From positions 61,070 through 125,069 of the forward strand of contig NZ_BPQO01000019.1 of NCBI RefSeq assembly GCF_022179285.1: DNA of 64,000 nt. The letters run 5' to 3'. A program made the position numbers and the translations under genes. Under the pieces are notes generated by a model that ran no database searches, had not been told where the DNA came from, and saw only the letters and a program-made list of their open reading frames with translations. The DNA is from Methylobacterium hispanicum (GTDB taxonomy: Bacteria; Pseudomonadota; Alphaproteobacteria; Rhizobiales; Beijerinckiaceae). Positions 1 to 8,569 of the stretch are shown in pieces. Within the stretch, counting starts at the first letter, position 1. Each line of letters starts with the position of its first letter.

Positions 1-596
1 TCGGCCGGCAGGTAGACCTGGCCCGAGCGGGCGTGCCAGGGCAGCGCCCGCAGCAGGCCGACGATGCCGTAGGCGACGCCCGCATGGCCCGCCGCCGTCG
101 CGCCGCCGGGATCGGCGCCCTCCGCCACGATCAGGCTGGCGATCCGGAACAGGCTGGAGGCGGTCTCGCCGCAATAGCCCTCTAGGTCGTTCAGGCGCGG
201 CATCGGGTCGTCGTAGAGGTCGAAGACCCGGGCGTCGATCAGGTCCACGAAGGGCTGGCGCCCGAGGCGGCGCCCGACGATCGCGTCCTCCAGGGCCGCC
301 GCGACCGGGTTCGCCCGGACGTCGCCGCGCGCCTCGCCCTGGAGCGCGTCGCGCCACCATTGCAGGCGGATCTCCCCGGCCATCGGGTTGGTGGCGGCCT
401 CGCGCACGCGGGCGACCGTGAGGCTGAAGGCGTAGAGCGCGAAGAGGTGGGGCCGCGCCGCGGCCGGAGCGAAGAGCGTGGCGAAGTAGCGGTCCGGGTC
501 GCCCGCCCGCACCAGCGCCTCGCAGTGGCGGAGGGCGAAGTCGAGGCCTCCCCCCTCACCCGCAGGCGCCGCGTTCTCGCTCACCCGGTCGGCCAT
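1..596 (-). CDS. phytoene/squalene synthase family protein (3' part missing)
   Basis: Head-to-head prenyl transferase family (squalene/phytoene synthase fold), probably acting in hopanoid or carotenoid precursor synthesis or as a family member of unknown substrate. The ATG is at 594-596 and about 198 residues are visible before the window edge cuts the gene. Visible motifs are DPDRYFATLFAP near residue 33, LYAFSLTVARVRE, an EIRLQWWRDAL helix and YCGETASSLFRIA, all typical of the family. The first aspartate-rich motif is not canonical, as in the divergent single-copy proteins that accompany secF in Hyphomicrobiales. It lies 8 bp after the Mth938 gene and is likely in the sec operon. The family call is secure; the substrate is not. 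Confidence 0.85.
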   Translation of the reverse strand, partial: MADRVSENAAPAGEGGGLDFALRHCEALVRAGDPDRYFATLFAPAAARPHLFALYAFSLTVARVREAATNPMAGEIRLQWWRDALQGEARGDVRANPVAAALEDAIVGRRLGRQPFVDLIDARVFDLYDDPMPRLNDLEGYCGETASSLFRIASLIVAEGADPGGATAAGHAGVAYGIVGLLRALPWHARSGQVYLPA

Positions 597-604
597 CCGG
601 TTCC

Positions 605-985
605 TCAGCCCACCGCGATCAGGGCGGCGGCGACCTTGCGGTTCTCGCCCGCCAGGATGTTGTAGGTGCGCGCCGCCGCGCCCGTCTGCATCACGTCGAG
701 GCCGACGCCCATGTCCTTGAGCCAGACCCGCAGGTCGGGGGGCAGCGGCACGATGTCGGCGCCCGTGCCCACGAGGAGCAGCTCAATCGCCCCAGCCTCG
801 GCCTGGACCGGGCGGAGCGCCGTGCGGTCGATCCGACGCGGGTCCGCGACGTCCCAGGCCCGGATGCCGGCGGGCAGGACGAGGATCGAGCCGCGATGCG
901 ACATGTCGGCGAAGCGGAAGCCGCCGTTGCCGTAGGCGTCGATCGGGAAGCGCCCCGGCAGGAAGCCCGCGTCGAAACCCGCCAA
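605..985 (-). CDS. Mth938-like domain protein (DUF498)
   Basis: Small protein of 126 residues of the Mth938/DUF498 family. Its fold is known, but no enzymatic activity is established. Typical pieces are the start FDAGFLPGRFPIDAYGNGGF, the core IELLLVGTGADIVPLP and the end KVAAALIAVG. The reading frame opens with TTG at 983-985. A GGAG sits seven bases upstream, inside the end of secF, so TTG is probably the real start. It lies only 4 bp after secF and 8 bp before the phytoene/squalene synthase, the usual arrangement in this bacterial order. Eukaryotic relatives (NDUFAF3) assist complex I assembly; whether that applies here is unknown. Confidence 0.85.
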   Translation of the reverse strand: MAGFDAGFLPGRFPIDAYGNGGFRFADMSHRGSILVLPAGIRAWDVADPRRIDRTALRPVQAEAGAIELLLVGTGADIVPLPPDLRVWLKDMGVGLDVMQTGAAARTYNILAGENRKVAAALIAVG

Positions 986-989
986 ACCG

Positions 990-1937
990 CTACTCCGCCG
1001 CCTGGGGCACGCCGCCCCGGCTCTCGGAGGCCCGCTTCACGCCCGAGAGCATCAGGCCGAGATAGATCAGCACCGGGGTCGAGACGAAGATCGCCGAGTA
1101 GGTGCAGATCACCACGCCGCAGAGCATCACCACCGCGAAGCCCTTGATCGCCTCGCCGCCGAACAGCACCAGCGCCAGCAGCGACAGGGCCGTCGAGATC
1201 GAGGTCATCACGGTGCGCGACATGGTGGAGTTGATCGAGAGGTTGAGCAGCTCGACGGTCGGGATCGTCTTGTAGCGGCGCATCAGCTCGCGGGTCCGGT
1301 CGAACACCACGACCGTCTCGTTGAGCGAGTAGCCGACGATGGTCAGGATCGCGGCGATCGAGGTCATGTTGAACTCGATGCGGCTGATGATGAAGATGCC
1401 GACCGTCAGCACGATGTCGTGGAGCGTGCCCACGATGGCGCCGAGCGCCAGCTCCCGCTCGAAGCGGAACCAGAGGTAGAGCAGCACGGCGACGACCGAG
1501 AGCACGACGCCGAGCGTGCCGGACTGGACCAGCTCGCCCGAGACGCGCGGGCCCACCGTCTCGGTGCGGCGGAAGTCGTAATCGGCGTCGAAGGCGGCGT
1601 GCGCCTTGTTCATGACCGCGGTCTGGCCCTGCTCGCCGGCCTGGAGCGGGAAGCGCACCAGCACCTGCCCCTCGCCGCCGAGTTCCTGCACCTCGGTCTC
1701 GCCGAAGCCGAAGCCGTTGGCCGTGTGGCGGATCGCGCCGACATCCGTCGTCTTGCCGGGCTTGGCCTGAAGCTCGACCAGGGTGCCGCCCTTGAAGTCG
1801 ATGCCGAAGTTCAGCCCCACGGTCACGAACAGCACCACGGTCGCCACCGACAGGATCGCCGAGAGCGGGAAGGTGATGCGCCGGAAGCGCATGAAGTCGA
1901 AGTGCGACTCGTCGGGCCAGAGGCGGAGCAGGCGCAT
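990..1937 (-). CDS. secF: protein translocase subunit SecF
   Basis: Inner-membrane partner of SecD, which uses the proton gradient to help preproteins complete export through SecYEG. It has 315 residues, the usual length. A first membrane helix (about residues 22-42) is followed by the diagnostic GLNFGIDFKGGTLVEL motif, a short periplasmic P1 domain, and five further membrane helices in the second half with the conserved run SLNETVVVFDRTRE. It lies about 70 bp downstream of secD on the same strand and is probably cotranscribed with it. The C-terminus is a short hydrophilic tail. Confidence 0.97.
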   Translation of the reverse strand: MRLLRLWPDESHFDFMRFRRITFPLSAILSVATVVLFVTVGLNFGIDFKGGTLVELQAKPGKTTDVGAIRHTANGFGFGETEVQELGGEGQVLVRFPLQAGEQGQTAVMNKAHAAFDADYDFRRTETVGPRVSGELVQSGTLGVVLSVVAVLLYLWFRFERELALGAIVGTLHDIVLTVGIFIISRIEFNMTSIAAILTIVGYSLNETVVVFDRTRELMRRYKTIPTVELLNLSINSTMSRTVMTSISTALSLLALVLFGGEAIKGFAVVMLCGVVICTYSAIFVSTPVLIYLGLMLSGVKRASESRGGVPQAAE

Positions 1938-2007
1938 GATCGGTCTCGTGCTCGGGAAGGCTTCTCGCGGTCTCCCCTGGTGTTACGGGCTCGGAACGGC
2001 AGGGTCT

Positions 2008-3615
2008 TCAGAACGGCAGGGCCTTGGGCCGGAAGGTGTTGTACCAGAGCGCGATCATCATCCGGGTCAGCGTCACGGCGGTGATGACCGTGGTGAGGAT
2101 GCCCAGGATGAACACGACCGCGAAACCCTTCACCGGGCCGGAGCCGAGGAAGAACAGGATGATGGCCGCGATCGCCATGGTCGAGTTCGAGTCGATGATG
2201 GTGGCGAACGCCCGGTCGAAGCCGGCCTGGAGCGCCGAGATCAGCGAGCGCCCGGCGCGGGCTTCCTCGCGCATGCGCTCGTAGATCAGCACGTTGGAAT
2301 CCACCGCCGTGCCGATGGTGAGCACGATGCCGGCGATGCCGGGCAGCGTCATGGTCGCCTCGAGCACCGACATCAGGCCGAGGATCAGGCCGACGTGGAC
2401 GATCAGCGCGATGTTCGCGATGAAGCCGAAGGTGCCGTAGGTCGCGAACATGAAGGCGATGACGAGGCCCGCCGCCACGAAGGTGGCGAGCTTGCCGGCC
2501 TCGATCGAGTCGCGGCCGAGGCCGGGGCCGACCACGCGGCGCTCGACGACCGTGAACTTCGCCGGCAGCGCGCCCGCCCGCAGCAGCACCGAGAGGTCGT
2601 TGGCCTGCTGCACCGTGAAGTTGCCGGTGATCTGGCCCGAGCCGCCGGTGATCGCCGTGCGGATGACGGGCGCGGAGACGACCTCGTTGTCGAGCACGAT
2701 CGCCATGCGGCGGCCGACGTTCTCGGCGGTGGCCTGGCCGAAGCGCTGGGCGCCCTTCAGGTTGAACTTGAAGCTGACCATCGGCTCGCGCGACTGCTGG
2801 TCGAACGAGGGCTGGGCGTCGGTGAGGTCGCCGCCGTCGGCCATGATGCGTCGCTCGACGGGGACGCGGGCGCCCTTCTCGTCGCGGGAGGGCAGCAGGT
2901 CGACGTCGCCCGAGGGCGAGTCGGCCAGCATGCGGAACTCGAGCTTGGCGGTCGAGCCGAGGAGCTTCTCCAGCCGCTCCGGGTTCTGCTCGCCCGGCAC
3001 CTGGATCAGGATGCGGTCGGCGCCCTGCTGCTGGATCGACGGCTCGGTGGTGCCGGTCGAGTCGAGGCGGCGGCGGATCACCTCGATGCCCTGACTCACC
3101 GCGCGCCGCGTGCGGTCGGTGATGCCCTGGTCCGTCAGCGTCATGCGGATCAGGCCGTCCGGCTGCTCGGTAATGTCGAGGGTGCGCGCGCCCGTCTGGC
3201 CGACCAGCGCGTTGGAGATCGGCTGGGCCAGCTCGCGCAGCTTCGGCATCGCCTTGGCGCGCGCCGCCGCGTCCGCGATGCGGACCTGCACGCCGCGCGG
3301 CTGCAGGCCGATGCCGCCGTCGGCCCGCACGCCCTCCTGCTGCAGGATGCGGCGCACGTCGTCGCGCAGGGCCTTGGCCTGCGAGGCGACGAGTTCGTTC
3401 TGATCGACCTCGAGCAGGAGCTGCGAGCCGCCCTGCAGGTCGAGGCCCAGCACGATCGCGCGGCTCGGCACGATCCAGGCCGGGAACCAGCTCGGCAGCG
3501 AGGCCATGAAGGCCTTCCGGCTGTCGGCCGGGAAGAAGCTCGGCACCGCCAGGCTGAGGCCGACCAGGATGACGGCGAGCGTCGCGAAGATCTTCGAACG
3601 GGAAAAGCGCAACAT
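2008..3615 (-). CDS. secD: protein translocase subunit SecD
   Basis: Large subunit of the SecDF export motor. It has 535 residues, the normal range for alphaproteobacteria. The N-terminal membrane helix (about 9-28) precedes LGLDLQGGSQLLLEV, the conserved motif of the periplasmic domain. The long P1 domain fills about residues 60-360. Six membrane helices follow in the C-terminal third with GTAVDSNVLIYERMREE, where the conserved Asp contributes to proton movement. The ATG is at 3613-3615. yajC is 61 bp upstream and secF about 70 bp downstream, giving the classical yajC-secD-secF order. Confidence 0.97.
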   Translation of the reverse strand: MLRFSRSKIFATLAVILVGLSLAVPSFFPADSRKAFMASLPSWFPAWIVPSRAIVLGLDLQGGSQLLLEVDQNELVASQAKALRDDVRRILQQEGVRADGGIGLQPRGVQVRIADAAARAKAMPKLRELAQPISNALVGQTGARTLDITEQPDGLIRMTLTDQGITDRTRRAVSQGIEVIRRRLDSTGTTEPSIQQQGADRILIQVPGEQNPERLEKLLGSTAKLEFRMLADSPSGDVDLLPSRDEKGARVPVERRIMADGGDLTDAQPSFDQQSREPMVSFKFNLKGAQRFGQATAENVGRRMAIVLDNEVVSAPVIRTAITGGSGQITGNFTVQQANDLSVLLRAGALPAKFTVVERRVVGPGLGRDSIEAGKLATFVAAGLVIAFMFATYGTFGFIANIALIVHVGLILGLMSVLEATMTLPGIAGIVLTIGTAVDSNVLIYERMREEARAGRSLISALQAGFDRAFATIIDSNSTMAIAAIILFFLGSGPVKGFAVVFILGILTTVITAVTLTRMMIALWYNTFRPKALPF

Positions 3616-3676
3616 CCGCCGTCGTCTCTTGTGTTCTCAGGCCCGCCGCGGGGGCGGGCGTCGCGCGTGAGAGCCG

Positions 3677-4009
3677 TCAGGCGGCCTTGACCGGGCCGCC
3701 CTTGACGCGGACCTCGGAGATCATCGTCCGGACGATCTTCACCCGCACGTTCGGCGCGATCTCGACCTCGATCTCGGAGGCGTCGTCCTGCACCTTGGTG
3801 ACGCGGCCGACGAGGCCGCCCGTGGTCACGATCGTGTCGTCGCGGCGCACGTTCTTGACCAGGGCCTGATGCTCCTTGACCCGCTTCTGCTGGGGTCGCA
3901 GGATCAGGAAGTACATGATCACGAAGATGAGGACGAACGGGACCACCTGCAAGGCGATCTCCGCGCCTCCGGCCGGGGCGGATCCTTGCGCGAAGGCGGG
4001 GGTGATCAA
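3677..4009 (-). CDS. yajC: preprotein translocase subunit YajC
   Basis: Single-pass membrane component of the Sec holocomplex that associates with SecDF. I place the start at TTG (4007-4009), giving about 110 residues beginning with ITPAFAQG after the initiator. An AGGAG box lies six bases upstream. An ATG start at 4040-4042 would add eleven residues not typical of the family. The helix VVPFVLIFVIMYFLILRPQQKR (split here by the family motif RPQQKR) is followed by DDTIVTTGGLVGRV, the standard cytoplasmic signature. It is the first gene of the yajC-secDF operon. Confidence 0.93.
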   Translation of the reverse strand: MITPAFAQGSAPAGGAEIALQVVPFVLIFVIMYFLILRPQQKRVKEHQALVKNVRRDDTIVTTGGLVGRVTKVQDDASEIEVEIAPNVRVKIVRTMISEVRVKGGPVKAA

Positions 4010-4180
4010 GCGCGTCTCCTGAAACAACACAGGGGCCGGCACGCGGGCCGGACCCCTCGAAAAGCGCGCGGACTATAGCCGCCGCCGACCCGAAAGCAAC
4101 GGCGCTCGGCGGACCTTCCGCCACAGTTCCGGCGATCGGTGCGCGGGATCGATCGCAATCGACGGCCCGGCTCCCGCAAG

Positions 4181-4352
4181 AGGCGCGGGTCCCCTCTCCC
4201 ATAGGGAGAGGTCTGCTTTCGCAGAAAGCCGGGTGAGGGGTATGACGTCGCGGGATGGGGCTCGGCGCTGAACGCGCGTCGACGGCGTGCGCGATTCTGT
4301 GAGGTCATACCCCTCACCCCAACCCTCTCCCTACGGGAGAGGGAGTGCGGCG
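4181..4352. repeat. dispersed imperfect palindromic repeat, copy 1
   Basis: Intergenic element of about 175 bp, closely matched by a second copy at 10022-10199. Parts in order are a CTCTCCC/GGGAGAG hairpin, a TCTGC-TTTC-GCAGA hairpin, one arm GGGTGAGGGGTATGAC, a centre containing CTGAACGCGCGTCGAC, the complementary arm GTCATACCCCTCACCC, and a final CTCTCCC-TACG-GGGAGAG hairpin. The whole unit can fold into a cruciform or a structured RNA. It fills most of the gap between yajC and the DUF815 ATPase (4043-4461); I see no gene in the rest of that gap. Confidence 0.85.
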
Positions 4353-4473
4353 CGGTCCCGTGCCCGAGCCTGGGGCAGCGTCATGCGATCGCCCCGGGTG
4401 GATCGCGTGGGCTTGGCGGGTGTATGCGCCGGGGCAGACGCTACCCTTGCGCCACCCCCGGATGCACCCCGCG

Positions 4474-5343
4474 ATGACGACGACCCTCGACGACCTGATG
4501 CCGCTGCTGGAGCGGATCGCCACCGCGCTGGAGCGGGCGGCCCCGCCGCAGCGGCTGCCGACCGACGTGAGCGCCGCCGACGCCTTCGTCTGGGGGCCGG
4601 ACCGCCGGCTGCAGCCGGTGCCGCAGGTCAATCGCGTCGAGATGGGGCTTCTCACCGGCATCGACCGCAACCGCGACATCCTGGCCGACAACACCGCACG
4701 CTTCGCCAAAGGGCTGCCCGCCAACAACGCGCTGCTCTGGGGCGCGCGCGGCATGGGCAAGTCCTCGCTCGTGAAGGCGGTGCAGGCCGAGGTGAACGCC
4801 CGGCGTGCCGCAGGCGACCTGCCGATGAAGCTCGTCGAGATCCACCGCGAGGACATCGAGGCGCTGCCCGACCTGATGGCCCTGCTGCGACCGGACCCGC
4901 ACCGCTGGATCGTGTTCTGCGACGATCTCTCGTTCGACGCCGACGACACCTCGTACAAGTCGCTGAAGACGGCGCTCGACGGCGGCATCGAGGGGCGGCC
5001 CGGCAACGTCCTGTTCTACGCCACCTCGAACCGGCGGCATCTGCTGGCCCGCGAGATGGTGGAGAACGAGCGCTCCACGGCGATCAACCCGGGCGAGGCG
5101 GTGGAGGAGAAGGTCTCGCTCTCCGACCGGTTCGGGCTCTGGCTCGGCTTCCACAAGTGCAGCCAGGACGAGTACCTGGCGATGATCCGCGCCTACGTTG
5201 ACCATTACGGCTTGAGCTTGGACCCGGATCGGCTGCGGGCCGAGGCGCTCGAATGGTCGACCACCCGCGGCTCGCGCTCGGGCCGCACCGCCTTCCAGTT
5301 CATCCAGGATCTCGCCGGCCGGCTCGGACAGCGGCTCGGCTGA
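4474..5343 (+). CDS. DUF815 family AAA-type ATP-binding protein
   Basis: P-loop ATPase of the DUF815 family, a cytoplasmic AAA-like protein with no established role. It has 289 residues from ATG 4474; an ATG 12 bp earlier is equally possible because neither has a strong ribosome binding site. Walker A is GARGMGKSSLVKA (about residues 90-102) and Walker B is WIVFCDDLSFD (about 145-155), followed by the ATSNRRHL sensor-1 region. The N-terminal stretch TTLDDLMPLLERIA is a helical lead-in. It is convergent with the LysM/LytM lipoprotein and separated from it by a GC-rich hairpin. Family members often neighbour yajC and this lipoprotein in related genomes. Confidence 0.9.
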   Translation: MTTTLDDLMPLLERIATALERAAPPQRLPTDVSAADAFVWGPDRRLQPVPQVNRVEMGLLTGIDRNRDILADNTARFAKGLPANNALLWGARGMGKSSLVKAVQAEVNARRAAGDLPMKLVEIHREDIEALPDLMALLRPDPHRWIVFCDDLSFDADDTSYKSLKTALDGGIEGRPGNVLFYATSNRRHLLAREMVENERSTAINPGEAVEEKVSLSDRFGLWLGFHKCSQDEYLAMIRAYVDHYGLSLDPDRLRAEALEWSTTRGSRSGRTAFQFIQDLAGRLGQRLG

Positions 5344-5351
5344 AACGCGAA

Positions 5352-5373
5352 CGGCGGCCGTCGCCGGCCGCCG
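5352..5373. terminator. GC-rich hairpin between convergent genes
   Basis: A perfect 9-bp stem (CGGCGGCCG, loop TCGC, CGGCCGCCG) starts 9 bp after the DUF815 stop and ends 26 bp before the stop of the opposing lipoprotein gene. There is no T tract, so termination from either side is inferred from position and stem strength. Confidence 0.5.
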
Positions 5374-5398
5374 CTCCCAGATCCCATGTCCCGGACAA

Positions 5399-6874
5399 TC
5401 AGTTGCTGGCGAGCTGGCTCATCGGGTCGATCGGCGCGCCGCCCTTGCGGATCTCGAAGTGCAGCTGGGGCGAGGTGACGTTGCCCGAGGCGCCGGACTT
5501 GGCGATCGTCTGGCCGCGCTTCACCTTCTCGCCGGGCTTCACGTCGATCTCGCCGTTGTGGGCGTAGGCCGAGACGTAGCCGTTCTGGTGGCGCACCAGC
5601 ACGAGCTTGCCGTAGCCCTTCACGTCCGAGCCGGCGTAGGCGACCGTGCCGTCCTCGGCGGCCTTCACCTGCGTGCCCTCCGGGACCGCGATGTTGATGC
5701 CCTCGTTGCCGGACGTGCCGTAGCCCGAGATCACCCGGCCCTTGGCCGGCCAGCGGAAGTTCTGCTCCGGGGCCGCCGGGGCGGCCGGCGCCTGGGCGAC
5801 CGAGCCGGTGCTCGCGGGCTCCGCCTTCTCGGCAGGCTTGGCGGCGACCTTCTTCTCGGCCGCGGCGGCCTTCTCGGCGGCCAGCTTCTCGGCGGCGGCC
5901 TTGTCGGAGGCGGCCTTCGCGGCCTCCTTCGCGGCGTCCTTGGCGGACTTCGCCTCGGCGAGCTTCTTGGCGGCCTCCTTGGCGGCCTCCGCCTTGGCGA
6001 GCCGGGCCTCGGCCTCGGCCTTGCGGGCAGCTTCCGCCTTCGGGTCGGGCTTCGCCTCGGCCTTCGGCTCGACCTTGGCGGTCTGGCCGGGGCGGACGTG
6101 CTTCTTCTTCTCGGCCTCGAGCGCCGCGGCCTTCTGGGCAGCCTCCTTGGCGGCCTTGGCCTCGGCGAGCTTCCTCGACGCTTCCTTGGCCGCCTCTCGG
6201 GCGGATTCCTTGGCGGCTTCGGCCTTCGCCGCCGCCTCGCGGGCGGCGGCCTCGCGCTTGGTCTCGGCGACGCGCTTCTGCTCGTCCTGGCGCTTCACCT
6301 CGGCCGCCTTCAGGCGCTCGGCCGGTGCGGCCGGCACGGCGCGGGCGCTCATGGCCGGCGTCGCGGCCGGGTTCATGCCGGACGCGTTGTAGACCGGGAT
6401 CACGATCTGGCGGCCGGGGGTGATCTGGCTGGCGCTGGTGAGCCCGTTGGCCGCGAGGATCGCCGAGGCCGGCACGCCGAAGCGGGTCGACATCTGGTTC
6501 AGGCTGTCGTTCTGCGCGACCGTGATCGTGGTGCCGCCGCTGGCCGACCAGCCGGCCGCGCCCGTCGAGGCGACCCGGGTGGCGGGCGCGGCGGATGCGG
6601 GCTTCATCGCCACGGGCGGCGGCGCCGGCAGGGCGCGGGGCGTGATCGGCGCCGACGGGGCACCGAGCGCCTCGGACTGGATCCGGCCCGTGCGGATGGC
6701 GGGCGCCGGCGCGAGGTCGGTGTCCGGCAGGCTGCCGGTCGCGGCCGGCTCGCTCGCGCGGTTCGACGCGAACGGGTTGGTGAAGGGATCGCCGAGACGC
6801 ATCGTGTCCGACGAGCAGGCGGCGGCACCGCCGCCGATGATTCCGATGAGGGCGACGCGCGACAGCGTCCGCAT
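5399..6874 (-). CDS. LysM and LytM/M23 domain lipoprotein, NlpD/DipM-like
   Basis: Envelope protein probably acting at cell division or peptidoglycan remodelling. From ATG 6874 (491 residues) it begins with a lipoprotein signal peptide, MRTLSRVALIGIIGGG followed by AAAC, with the lipidated Cys near residue 20. A LysM domain follows (ITVAQNDSLNQMSTRFGVP..ILAANGL). Next comes a roughly 200-residue Ala/Lys/Glu-rich segment that should form a long helix or coiled coil. The C-terminal LytM fold is GRVISGYG..GINIAVPEGTQV..LHFEIRKGG. The zinc-site residues are largely missing: GNEGINI replaces HxGxD, and PQLHFEIR lacks the first His of HLH. This is the pattern of non-catalytic amidase activators such as NlpD. 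Upstream in-frame starts at 6901 and 6940 exist but spoil the signal peptide. Confidence 0.88.
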   Translation of the reverse strand: MRTLSRVALIGIIGGGAAACSSDTMRLGDPFTNPFASNRASEPAATGSLPDTDLAPAPAIRTGRIQSEALGAPSAPITPRALPAPPPVAMKPASAAPATRVASTGAAGWSASGGTTITVAQNDSLNQMSTRFGVPASAILAANGLTSASQITPGRQIVIPVYNASGMNPAATPAMSARAVPAAPAERLKAAEVKRQDEQKRVAETKREAAAREAAAKAEAAKESAREAAKEASRKLAEAKAAKEAAQKAAALEAEKKKHVRPGQTAKVEPKAEAKPDPKAEAARKAEAEARLAKAEAAKEAAKKLAEAKSAKDAAKEAAKAASDKAAAEKLAAEKAAAAEKKVAAKPAEKAEPASTGSVAQAPAAPAAPEQNFRWPAKGRVISGYGTSGNEGINIAVPEGTQVKAAEDGTVAYAGSDVKGYGKLVLVRHQNGYVSAYAHNGEIDVKPGEKVKRGQTIAKSGASGNVTSPQLHFEIRKGGAPIDPMSQLASN

Positions 6875-7076
6875 CCCCCGACCAGCCACGCGAACCCGCA
6901 TCGACGCACCCGTTTGCCTGACGCAACTTGATGCGGTCATTCAAACCGGATTCAGGTTAAGCAACCGTTCCCGTAAACCACGTTCGGCGAGGGTGCGGAA
7001 CTCTCCGAGGACTTGGCCCGGATAGGGCGCGGGGCATCCGGCCGGCCCGACGCTCGCCGTTTCCGAACGCGGCGCC

Positions 7077-7104
7077 CCCCTCTCCCCGCGTGCGGGGAGA
7101 GGGG
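7077..7104. repeat. perfect 13-bp GC palindrome
   Basis: CCCCTCTCCCCGC and its exact complement are separated by two bases, between the pcm stop and the lipoprotein start. It shares the CTCTCCC core of the large dispersed repeats and may act as a terminator after pcm. Confidence 0.6.
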
Positions 7105-7130
7105 ATCCGGCGTCACCGGCCGAAGCCTGT

Positions 7131-7799
7131 CTACAGGGCGAGCGCCCGCCCAGGAACCAGTCCGGCGAGCCGGGCCGGCGGACCGGTCTCGCAGCCCTCC
7201 GGGGCGTGGCGGTAGAGCGTCAGCCGGCAGTCGCCCGCGTGTCCGAGGCCCGCCACGAGGCGCCCGTCCGGGGCGAGCGCGGCGATCCAGGCGGGGCTCA
7301 GCGCGCCGACCGCGCCGTTGATCAGGACCCGGTCGAAGGTCTCCGCCCCGGCCCAGTCCAGCCCGTCCGCGTGCAGGACGGCGACCGGCGCATCCGGGGT
7401 AATCCGTCCGCGCGCCGCGTCCGCCAGGGTGGCGTAGCGCTCCAGGCTCGTCACCGCGGCGCCGAGTTCGGCGAGCAGCGCCGTCACGTATCCGGAGCCC
7501 GTGCCGACCTCCAGGACGCGCTGGCCGGGCGCGACGCGGAGCAGCGCCAGCATCCGGGCGACGGTGCCGGGCGCCGTCATCACGGCCCCGCAGGCCAGGG
7601 GCAGGGCGAGGTCGCGCCGGGCGAGGTCGGCGTGCTCGGGCGGCGCGAAGCGGGCGCGCGGCACCCGCTCCATGGCGCGCAGAACCGCCCGGTCGCGCAG
7701 GCCCCGCCCGAGCAGCGCCAGCACGAAGGCCGCGTTGCCGACGGCCTCCTCGGCGGGGCCGTCGTGGAGGGCCGCCGCGGCGGCGCCGTCGGGCTGCAC
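7131..7799 (-). CDS. pcm: protein-L-isoaspartate O-methyltransferase
   Basis: Repairs isomerised Asp/Asn residues by methylating L-isoaspartate with S-adenosylmethionine. It has about 222 residues from GTG 7799, five bases after the surE stop. The SAM-binding motif VLEVGTGSGYVTALLAELG lies near residues 85-103. The family motifs MTAPGTVARML and FDRVLINGAVGAL are present, and the C-terminus LVPGRALAL is normal. The motif before the SAM site (LPLACGAVMTAPGTV) is looser than the usual GQTISQP, as is common in alphaproteobacterial paralogues. It is translationally close to surE, with which it forms a widespread stress-survival pair. Confidence 0.9.
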   Translation of the reverse strand: MQPDGAAAAALHDGPAEEAVGNAAFVLALLGRGLRDRAVLRAMERVPRARFAPPEHADLARRDLALPLACGAVMTAPGTVARMLALLRVAPGQRVLEVGTGSGYVTALLAELGAAVTSLERYATLADAARGRITPDAPVAVLHADGLDWAGAETFDRVLINGAVGALSPAWIAALAPDGRLVAGLGHAGDCRLTLYRHAPEGCETGPPARLAGLVPGRALAL

Positions 7800-7804
7800 C
7801 CGCG

Positions 7805-8569
7805 CTACTCGGCAAACGCCTGGGCGAAGCGGGTCAGCGTCGGCTCGTCGGTGAGGTCGAGGCGCAGCGGCGTCACCGAGATGCGGTGCTCGGCGATGGC
7901 CTTGAGATCGGAGCCGTTGCCCGGCTCGAAGCGCGCCTTGGCGAAGGCGAGCCAGAAATACGGGTTGCCGCGCCCGTCCGTGCGGGCGTCGATGGCGAGC
8001 AGCGCCTGGTTGCGCTGCCCTTGCGCGGCCACCGCGATGCCCTGCACGGCGCCGGGCTCGCAATCGGGAAAGTTCACGTTGACCAGGATGCCGGGCTCGA
8101 TCCCCGTCTCCAGGATCTTGGCGATCACCCGCTTCCCGTGCTCCCGGGCGCAGTCCCACTTCAACGAGCCGCGCCCGCCGGGACCGTAGGCCTGGCTCAG
8201 CGCGATCGAGCGGATCCCCAGGATCGTGCCCTCCATGGCGGCGGCGATCGTGCCCGAATAGGTCACGTCCTCGGCGACGTTCTGGCCGCGGTTGACCCCC
8301 GACAGGACGAGGTCCGGCGGATGGTCGGCGAGGATGTGGCGCACGCCCATGATCACGCAGTCGGACGGCGTGCCCTTGATGGCGAAGCGCTGCTCCGAGA
8401 CCTGGCGCAGGCGTAAGGGATCGTTCAGCGAGAGCGAGTGCGACACGCCCGACTGGTCGGTCTCGGGCGCGACCACCCAGACGTCGTCCGAGATCTCGCG
8501 GGCGATCGCCTCCAGCGTGGCCAGGCCCGGCGCGTGGATGCCGTCGTCGTTGGTGACGAGAATGCGCAT
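7805..8569 (-). CDS. surE: 5'/3'-nucleotidase SurE
   Basis: Metal-dependent nucleotidase and polyphosphatase of stationary-phase survival. It has 254 residues. The N-terminal TNDDGIHAPGL carries the two metal-binding aspartates (D8, D9), followed by APETDQSGVSHSLSL (catalytic Ser region) and LVLSGVNRGQNVAEDVTYSGTIAAA (Asn and Ser ligands). Its ATG overlaps the serS stop as TGATG, implying translational coupling, and its TAG is five bases before the pcm start. Confidence 0.97.
   Translation of the reverse strand: MRILVTNDDGIHAPGLATLEAIAREISDDVWVVAPETDQSGVSHSLSLNDPLRLRQVSEQRFAIKGTPSDCVIMGVRHILADHPPDLVLSGVNRGQNVAEDVTYSGTIAAAMEGTILGIRSIALSQAYGPGGRGSLKWDCAREHGKRVIAKILETGIEPGILVNVNFPDCEPGAVQGIAVAAQGQRNQALLAIDARTDGRGNPYFWLAFAKARFEPGNGSDLKAIAEHRISVTPLRLDLTDEPTLTRFAQAFAE

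Noticed and set aside
1783..3690. 635-codon open frame on the plus strand opposite secD
   Set aside because: It mirrors secD exactly; its translation is His/Asp/Arg-rich with no domain. In DNA this GC-rich long antisense frames are expected.
5205..6944. 579-codon frame overlapping the LysM/LytM gene
   Set aside because: Low-complexity Arg/Gly translation in another frame of a recognisable lipoprotein; no domain or signal peptide.
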